Shown: one piece after another, positions 58,363 to 64,000 of the stretch
Layout of the letters: each line of letters begins with the position of its first letter
How positions within the stretch are numbered: position 1 is the first letter of the stretch
Assembly (NCBI GenBank): GCA_023391375.1
Contig: JAEWBB010000001.1
Span: 62,001 to 126,000, forward strand
From: Pseudomonadota bacterium
GTDB taxonomy: Bacteria; Pseudomonadota; Alphaproteobacteria; Sphingomonadales; Sphingomonadaceae
Direction: 5' to 3'
DNA length: 64,000 nucleotides
Notes under the pieces: generated by a model
Databases searched by the model: none
Seen by the model: only the letters and a program-made list of their open reading frames with translations
Told to the model about the DNA's origin: nothing
Translations under genes and position numbers: made by a program

Positions 58363-59526
58363 ATGGGTGGGGAGGAGCCGCGGGCCGACGCCGAGGGCGG
58401 GGCCGCGACCGGTCGCGGCAGCCGACGAGCCGACCTGCGTTCACTGCGGGTGGCGATCGTCTACATCCTGCTCGCGGTCGCCGCCTACCAGGTCTCGGGT
58501 TGGCTGTTCCACCACATCCGGGACTTCCTCGGCATGCTGTTCCTCGCGTGGCTGGCCAGCGTCACCATCGAGCCCGTCGTCGACCGGCTCGAACGCACCG
58601 GTATGCGCCGCGGACTCGGAACCGGCCTCGTGCTGTTCGGGACGATCGTGTTCGCGATCGGATTCATCGCGATCTTCGGGGCGCTCCTGGCCGAACAGCT
58701 CGCGCAGCTGCTCGGAGCCCTACCCGACGCCCTGACCCGCGTGACCGACTGGGCCAACCGCAAGTTCGGCACCGACTTCGCCACCGGCAAGGACCTCATC
58801 AACATCACGCCGGAGACGGTCCGGGATCTCGCCGAGAAGTACACGCCCGGTGTGCTGGGCGTCGTCTCGACGCTCGTCGGGGTGATCTTCCAGGCCGCGA
58901 CGGTGCTGCTGTTCGTCTTCTACATGTCCGCGCAGGGCCCGCAGTTGCGCCGCACCATCTCCAGTTGGTTCCCGGCCCGTCAGCAGAAGGTGATCGCTTC
59001 GGTCTGGGAGATCTCCGTCGACAAGGCCGGCGGTTACGTGGTGTCGCGCGTCATCCTCGCGGCGTTCAGTGCGGTCGCCACCGGCATCTTCTTCCTGATC
59101 ATCGGTGTCCCGTACTGGCTTCCGCTGGCGATCTGGACGGGCGTCGTCTCGCAGTTCATTCCGACGCTCGGCACGTACCTGGCGATCGGGCTGCCGGCCG
59201 TCATCGCTGCCGCCGCGCAGCCCCTGGACGCGGTGTGGGTGATCCTGTTCGGCACCGCCTACCAGCAGATCGAGAACTACATCCTCCACCCCCGGATCAC
59301 CTCGCGCACCGTGTCGATCCATCCCGCGGTGGCGTTCGGGTCGGTGATCGTCGGCGCCTCGCTCTTCGGCGCCATCGGTGCGCTGGTGTCGGTGCCGGTG
59401 GTCGCGGTCATCCAGGCGATCGTCGAAACCTACGGCCACCGATACGAACTCGTCCAGGAAGTCGACGGTGGGCCGGACCGGGCCGCCGGGTCGGATGACG
59501 ACGACGTGAACCGGGACGGGAAGTGA
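58363..59526 (+). CDS. AI-2E family transporter (actinobacterial)
   Basis: Membrane protein of 387 residues with about eight helices. LGMLFLAWLASVTIEPVVDRL near the start, VSRVILAAFSAVATGIFFLI, FIPTLGTYLAIGLPAVIAA and AYQQIENYILHPRI in the last third are the AI-2E exporter/permease family blocks. The role of most members is unclear; some move signals or ions. A GCGGAGGG site precedes ATG 58363. The N and C termini are charged and glycine/aspartate-rich, as in actinobacteria. Confidence 0.9.
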   Translation: MGGEEPRADAEGGAATGRGSRRADLRSLRVAIVYILLAVAAYQVSGWLFHHIRDFLGMLFLAWLASVTIEPVVDRLERTGMRRGLGTGLVLFGTIVFAIGFIAIFGALLAEQLAQLLGALPDALTRVTDWANRKFGTDFATGKDLINITPETVRDLAEKYTPGVLGVVSTLVGVIFQAATVLLFVFYMSAQGPQLRRTISSWFPARQQKVIASVWEISVDKAGGYVVSRVILAAFSAVATGIFFLIIGVPYWLPLAIWTGVVSQFIPTLGTYLAIGLPAVIAAAAQPLDAVWVILFGTAYQQIENYILHPRITSRTVSIHPAVAFGSVIVGASLFGAIGALVSVPVVAVIQAIVETYGHRYELVQEVDGGPDRAAGSDDDDVNRDGK

Positions 59527-59529
59527 TCC

Positions 59530-61053
59530 TCAGCGCTGCGGCCAGTAGGGCGCTCGCAACACCCGCTTGGTGAGTTTGCCCATCGTCGAGCGGCCGAGGT
59601 CGTCCCGGAATTCGATACTGCGCGGAACCTTGTAGCCCGCCAGCGAGGCACGGCAGTGCTCGACGAGATCTGCGACATCCGGCGTCCGCTCGCGGGGAAC
59701 GACCAACGCGTGCACCGACTCGCCCATGTCGGCGTCGGGCACCCCGATCACCGCGGCATCCGCGACACCCGGGTGAGTGACCAGCACGTTCTCGATCTCG
59801 GCGGGATAGATGTTGACTCCGCCGGAGATGATCATGTCGGTCTCGCGATCGGTGATGAACACGAAGCCCTCGTCGTCGACGTAACCGACGTCGCCCAGAG
59901 TGAACAGCCCCGGCCGGACGAGCGCGTCCGACGTCTTCTGCGCGGCGTTGAGATACGCGACGGACCGCCCGTCGCGCTCCTCGAATGCGAGCCTGCCCTC
60001 GACGCCGGCCGGGAGCTCGTTGCCGTCGGCGTCCACCGCGACGGCCCGGACGAACGGCGGGCGGACCTGCCCGACGCTGCCCGGACGTCGAAGCCAGTCG
60101 GCCGACGAGATCCCGCACAGTGGGCCGGATTCGCTACCGCCGTACGAATCGAACAGGACGGGTCCGAACCAGTCGATCATCGCCTGCTTGACATCACGAG
60201 GGCATGCGGCACCGGTGTGGGTGACGAGCTTCAGCGAGCCGACGTCGTAGCGGTCGCGGACCTCGTCGGGCAGCGACAACAGCCGGTGGAAGTGTGTCGG
60301 CACCATGAGTGACGTCGCGATGCGGTACCGGTCGACGGCCGCGAGGACCGACTCGGCGTCGAACCGTTCCAGCACGGTGACCGGCATGCCGCACGCGACG
60401 AGACGCACGCCGGCGAGCGGGCCGGTGTGGTGCAGCGGGCCCACCACGAGGTGACCCGGCCACTGGGCGAGCGGCAGGGACCGCATCGAGCGCACGTACG
60501 CGTCCACCGTCGTACCCGGGACCGGGCTGCCCGCAAGCGCGTTGACGCCCTTCGGGATCCCGGTGGTGCCCGACGTGTAGGACAGGAAGGGCAGAGCCGG
60601 GACGTCCGACGGCGGGTCGTCGTCCGACGCCGCCGCGAGCCACCCCGTCCACGGTGTCACCGCGCCCGTGTCGCAGCGCCAGCCGACCACCAGCGGCACT
60701 CCCGCGAGGCGCGCCGCCTCGGCCCCGATCGCAGCGGTCTCCGGGCCGACGAACAGAACCGTTGCATGCGAATCCTCGAGGATGTATGCCAGTTCCGGCG
60801 CCGTCAGATGGAAACTCGCAGGAACGGGGGAGCAGCCCGCATGGATGATCCCGGCATGGGCGAGGACGGTCTCGGCCGAGTTGCGGGCGAATACCGCCAC
60901 CCGTCGCTCCGGGCCCGACCCGGTGTCGCGCAGTGCGTTCGCGATCCTGTTCACCGTGCGGTCGACGTCCCGCCAGGACAGCTCGACGCGGTCGTCACGC
61001 AGCGCCACCTCGCCGGGGGCCTCGAGTGCGCGCTCACGATGCACGATCGCCAA
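59530..61053 (-). CDS. AMP-forming acyl-CoA synthetase/ligase (actinobacterial)
   Basis: Class I adenylate-forming enzyme of 507 residues. ATP motif SYTSGTTGIPKGVNA (about 157-170), DSYGGSESGPLCG, GDVGYVDDEGFVFITDRETD and IISGGVNIYPAEIENVL; the catalytic lysine is in STMGKLTKRVLR near the end. It activates a carboxylic acid to acyl-CoA; the substrate is not readable. The start is TTG 61053, with GGAGG seven bases before it. Its stop lies beside the AI-2E stop (convergent). Confidence 0.92.
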   Translation of the reverse strand: MAIVHRERALEAPGEVALRDDRVELSWRDVDRTVNRIANALRDTGSGPERRVAVFARNSAETVLAHAGIIHAGCSPVPASFHLTAPELAYILEDSHATVLFVGPETAAIGAEAARLAGVPLVVGWRCDTGAVTPWTGWLAAASDDDPPSDVPALPFLSYTSGTTGIPKGVNALAGSPVPGTTVDAYVRSMRSLPLAQWPGHLVVGPLHHTGPLAGVRLVACGMPVTVLERFDAESVLAAVDRYRIATSLMVPTHFHRLLSLPDEVRDRYDVGSLKLVTHTGAACPRDVKQAMIDWFGPVLFDSYGGSESGPLCGISSADWLRRPGSVGQVRPPFVRAVAVDADGNELPAGVEGRLAFEERDGRSVAYLNAAQKTSDALVRPGLFTLGDVGYVDDEGFVFITDRETDMIISGGVNIYPAEIENVLVTHPGVADAAVIGVPDADMGESVHALVVPRERTPDVADLVEHCRASLAGYKVPRSIEFRDDLGRSTMGKLTKRVLRAPYWPQR

Positions 61054-61111
61054 GGGAAGCCTCCGGGAACTGTCGTCGAATGTCGGTCCCGCACAGGCTA
61101 GGCGGCGCGGG

Positions 61112-62041
61112 TCAGCGCAGCGCGGGCGGACTGTTCAGGTCCCGGGCCGCGTAGGTGTCGCACGCCGCGACCTTGCCGGAGTCCAAGCCTGCGGCGAACC
61201 ACTTCTGCCGCTGCTCCGACGACCCGTGCGTCCACCCCTCGGGGTTGACCCGGGCACCGGCCGACCGCTGGATCCGGTCGTCGCCGACTGCGGAGGCGGC
61301 CGACAGCGCGTCGCGGACATCGGCGTCGGTCAACGGCTCCAGGAACGGCCGCGAGCTGTCGGGGCCGGGTTGGTTCGACGCGTAGTGCGCCCACAGTCCG
61401 GCGTAGCAGTCGGCCTGCAGTTCGGTGCGCACCGCCAGCGACGCCGCACCGCGCGGATCCTGTTGTGCCCGGCCGATGTCGCCGAGCTGGTTCTGGATGT
61501 GATGCCCGAACTCGTGCGCAACGACGTACTCCTGCGCGAGCGGGCCGGCATTCGCGCCGTACCGGTCGACGAGCAACTGGAAGAAGCTGGTGTCGAAGTA
61601 GGCCGTCGAATCGGCGGGGCAGTAGAACGGGCCGACGTCGCTCGTGGCGTAACCGCACCCGGTGTCGATCGCGCCGGAGAAGAGCCGAACCTTCGGCGCC
61701 TCGTACCTGACGCCGGTCTGGGTGGGCAGCTGTGCGCCCCAGACGGCGTCGAGACTCTCCGCGGTCCCGGCCACTCGGCAGCCGACGTCCCGGTTCGCGT
61801 CGACGCCGAACTCACAGTTCTCCAGACCGGAGCCGCCGACCGCGCTCGTGCCGGCGTCGTACGACCCGTCCGTCGCGCCGAGAAGCGACCCCGGATCGCC
61901 GCCGAGGAGCAGCGCGAGGACGAGGACTATCAGGCCACCCGCGCCACCGCCGAGCACGTACTTCCCGCCGTGTCGACCGCCTCCGCCACCTCCGACGGAA
62001 ACTCGGTCGGCGTTGATCGGGACGTCGTCGTTGAACGTCAT
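61112..62041 (-). CDS. Neutral zinc metallopeptidase (YpfJ-like, actinobacterial)
   Basis: A protein of 309 residues with a glycine-rich cytoplasmic start, one membrane helix (LGGGAGGLIVLVLALLLGG) and an external catalytic domain. The zinc site is VVAHEFGHHIQNQLG (about residue 177) with ADCYAGLWAHYA further on; VGPFYCPADSTAYFDTSF is also typical. I chose ATG 62041, with GGGAG upstream, over a longer reading. In Mycobacterium a putative neutral zinc metallopeptidase gene (Rv2575) is near aspS, as here. Confidence 0.9.
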   Translation of the reverse strand: MTFNDDVPINADRVSVGGGGGGRHGGKYVLGGGAGGLIVLVLALLLGGDPGSLLGATDGSYDAGTSAVGGSGLENCEFGVDANRDVGCRVAGTAESLDAVWGAQLPTQTGVRYEAPKVRLFSGAIDTGCGYATSDVGPFYCPADSTAYFDTSFFQLLVDRYGANAGPLAQEYVVAHEFGHHIQNQLGDIGRAQQDPRGAASLAVRTELQADCYAGLWAHYASNQPGPDSSRPFLEPLTDADVRDALSAASAVGDDRIQRSAGARVNPEGWTHGSSEQRQKWFAAGLDSGKVAACDTYAARDLNSPPALR

Positions 62042-62208
62042 CGCGTTGGCTCCCTGTCCGAATCCGTGTGTGCCGGTCGTAACAGCATTCCAGCAATCCG
62101 GGCGTGCGTTTCCGGTAACACGAGGTGCCTCCGTAGGATCGCAGCAACAGAACACCGTGCCGTACGCACGGATCGACCACTGTGCTGGATGTTTGTGAAA
62201 GGAATCCC

Positions 62209-63984
62209 GTGCTGCGCACCCACCTGGCAGGCTCGCTACGACCCGAGCACGCTGAGCAGACCGTCACCCTCACCGGCTGGGTGGCCCGGCGGCGCGATCA
62301 CGGCGGAGTGATCTTCATCGATCTCCGTGATGCGTCGGGCGTTTCCCAGGTGGTGTTCCGTGCCGGCGACGTACTCGAGCAGGCGCATCGACTGCGCGCC
62401 GAGTACTGCGTCAAGGTCACCGGCAAGGTCGAGGTGCGTCCCGAGGGCAACCAGAACTTCGAGATCCCCACCGGTGCCATCGAGGTCAACGCGACGGAGC
62501 TCGAGGTGCTGAACGAGAGCGCCCCGCTGCCGTTCCAGCTCGACGACCAGGCGGGCGAGGAAGCCCGCCTGAAGTACCGCTACCTGGATCTGCGCCGGGA
62601 GGGCCCGGGCCGCGCGATCCGGCTGCGTTCGAAGGCCAACGCCGCTGCGCGGGCCGTGCTGGCCCACCACGAGTTCGTCGAGGTCGAGACCCCGACCCTC
62701 ACCCGCTCGACGCCGGAGGGTGCGCGTGACTTCCTCGTGCCCGCACGCCTGCAGCCGGGTAGCTTCTACGCGCTGCCGCAGAGCCCGCAGCTGTTCAAAC
62801 AGCTGCTGATGGTCGGTGGCATCGAGCGCTACTACCAGATCGCGCGCTGCTACCGCGACGAGGATTTCCGCGCCGACCGCCAGCCCGAGTTCACCCAGTT
62901 GGACATGGAGATGAGCTTCGTCGACGCCGACGATGTCATCGCGGTCTCCGAAGAGGTGTTGCGGGCGGTATGGTCCACGATCGGCTACGACCTGCCGACC
63001 CCGATCCCGCGGATCAGCTACGCCGACGCGATGCGCCGGTTCGGCTCGGACAAGCCGGATCTGCGCTTCGCCGTCGAACTCGTCGAGTGCACCGAGTATT
63101 TCAAGGACACACCGTTCCGGGTGTTCCAGGCGCCCTACGTCGGCGCCGTCGTCATGGCCGGTGGGGCGTCGCAGCCGCGCCGGACACTGGACGGCTGGCA
63201 GGAATTCGCCAAGCAGCGCGGGCATAAGGGACTGGCCTATGTGCTGATCGGCGAGGACGGCGAACTGAGCGGCCCGGTCGCCAAGAACCTGTCCGACGCC
63301 GAGCGTGACGGACTGGCGGCTCATGTCGGGGCCAGCCCGGGGGACTGCGTGTTCTTCGCGGCCGGCACGCCCAAGGGCGCCCGGGCCCTGCTCGGTGCCA
63401 CCCGTATCGAGATCGCCAAGCGACTCGACCTGATCGACCCGAACGCGTGGGCGTTCACCTGGGTGGTGGACTGGCCGATGTTCGAGTCCGCCGCGGAGGC
63501 GACGGCGTCGGGCGACGTCGCGGTCGGCTCCGGGGCCTGGACCGCGATGCACCACGCGTTCACCTCGCCGGCGCCGGAGTCCGAAGCGACCTTCGACAGC
63601 GATCCCGGGAGCGCGCTGTCCAACGCCTACGACATCGTCTGCAACGGCAACGAGATCGGCGGCGGGTCGATTCGTATCCATCGCAGCGATGTCCAGGAGC
63701 GGGTGTTCGCGATGATGGGCATCGGCCACGAGGAGGCCCGCGACAAGTTCGGATTCCTGTTGGACGCGTTCACCTTTGGTGCACCGCCGCACGGTGGCAT
63801 CGCGTTCGGCTGGGACCGTATCGTGGCGCTGCTGGCCGGGGTGGACTCGATCCGCGAGGTGATCGCGTTCCCGAAGTCTGGCGGCGGTGTCGACCCGCTG
63901 ACCGATGCGCCTGCCCCGATCACGCCGCAGCAGCGCAAGGAATCCGGAATAGATTTCAAGCCCGAGAAGCTGGACAAGCCATGA
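62209..63984 (+). CDS. aspS: Aspartyl-tRNA synthetase (actinobacterial)
   Basis: Class II synthetase of 591 residues that charges tRNA-Asp (and in many actinobacteria also tRNA-Asn). The N-terminal anticodon-binding domain has VTLTGWVARRRDHGGVIFID. Catalytic motif 2 is CYRDEDFRADRQPEFTQLD and motif 3 GIAFGWDRIVALLAG, with the bacterial insertion between them. Start is GTG 62209, after AAAGGA, giving the mycobacterial-type N terminus LRTHLAGSLRPEH. A housekeeping gene in actinobacterial neighbourhood is strong evidence of a foreign contig end. Confidence 0.96.
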   Translation: MLRTHLAGSLRPEHAEQTVTLTGWVARRRDHGGVIFIDLRDASGVSQVVFRAGDVLEQAHRLRAEYCVKVTGKVEVRPEGNQNFEIPTGAIEVNATELEVLNESAPLPFQLDDQAGEEARLKYRYLDLRREGPGRAIRLRSKANAAARAVLAHHEFVEVETPTLTRSTPEGARDFLVPARLQPGSFYALPQSPQLFKQLLMVGGIERYYQIARCYRDEDFRADRQPEFTQLDMEMSFVDADDVIAVSEEVLRAVWSTIGYDLPTPIPRISYADAMRRFGSDKPDLRFAVELVECTEYFKDTPFRVFQAPYVGAVVMAGGASQPRRTLDGWQEFAKQRGHKGLAYVLIGEDGELSGPVAKNLSDAERDGLAAHVGASPGDCVFFAAGTPKGARALLGATRIEIAKRLDLIDPNAWAFTWVVDWPMFESAAEATASGDVAVGSGAWTAMHHAFTSPAPESEATFDSDPGSALSNAYDIVCNGNEIGGGSIRIHRSDVQERVFAMMGIGHEEARDKFGFLLDAFTFGAPPHGGIAFGWDRIVALLAGVDSIREVIAFPKSGGGVDPLTDAPAPITPQQRKESGIDFKPEKLDKP

Positions 63985-64000
63985 CCTTCCCAGACAAGGC
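63981..64000 (+). CDS. Partial gene start at window edge
   Basis: An ATG overlaps the aspS stop (ATGA) and reads TFPDKA before the window ends. It may be the start of a co-transcribed gene; too short to identify. Confidence 0.3.

Noticed and set aside
58363..63984. Genomic island acquired by horizontal transfer
   Set aside because: The block is housekeeping actinobacterial synteny including aspS, with no integrase, tRNA boundary or direct repeats; a chimeric contig explains it better.

Overview
The window reads as two genomes joined. Positions 1 to about 57 kb look like a sphingomonad alphaproteobacterium: GC-rich codons dominated by GGC, CGC and ACC, many TonB-dependent receptors, a cysD/cysNC pair, an MHS symporter with a sphingomonad-style periplasmic insert, a DUF3297 protein, and dispersed TGTCCGC/GCGGACA palindromes. 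From about 58.3 kb to the end the genes and their order (AI-2E transporter, acyl-CoA ligase with a TTG start, neutral zinc metallopeptidase, aspS with a GTG start) look like Corynebacteriales such as Rhodococcus or Mycobacterium. The switch lies near or inside the thiolase gene at 57028-58203. An assembly or library chimera is the simplest explanation.

Layout. 1-6.3 kb: tripartite RND efflux operon (adaptor, pump, outer membrane factor). 6.4-8.4 kb: 3-dehydroquinate synthase and DAHP synthase pair. 8.5-18.6 kb: type I secretion adaptor and ABC exporter with their likely substrate, a 2299-residue serralysin-like RTX metalloprotease. 18.7-22.9 kb: lipoprotein, sulfate activation genes cysNC and cysD, and a hypoxanthine-DNA glycosylase. 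22.9-28.8 kb: glycosyltransferase, PadR regulator, RarA, mechanosensitive-type channel, small conserved proteins and tRNA-Thr. 28.9-32.1 kb: divergent metal exporter (CDF) and TonB receptor. 32.2-33.9 kb: phage-shock operon (leader peptide, pspA, pspC, pspB) behind a sigma-54-type promoter.

34-39.5 kb: a DUF2975/HTH pair with a striking operator array, then branched-chain 2-oxoacid dehydrogenase E1 alpha, E1 beta and E2. 39.5-42.1 kb: azoreductase with a divergent HxlR regulator, then two orphan immunity-like genes separated by palindromic repeats. 42.3-49.4 kb: AceE-like dehydrogenase E1, MaoC hydratase, CoA-ester lyase, alcohol dehydrogenase and MHS symporter. 49.5-54.8 kb: a BlaI/M56 signalling module with two near-identical BlaI-type operators and a secreted partner sharing about 29-residue repeats, then a TonB receptor. 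54.8-57 kb: 6-phosphogluconolactonase, lipoprotein and TonB.

The strongest candidates for under-described biology are the BlaI-M56-repeat-protein module, the psp operon with its translationally coupled leader peptide and N-terminally extended PspA, the orphan immunity pair embedded in palindromic repeats, and the RTX protease with an N-terminal cysteine cluster. All functional calls come from reading the sequence and recalling families; no database search was run.
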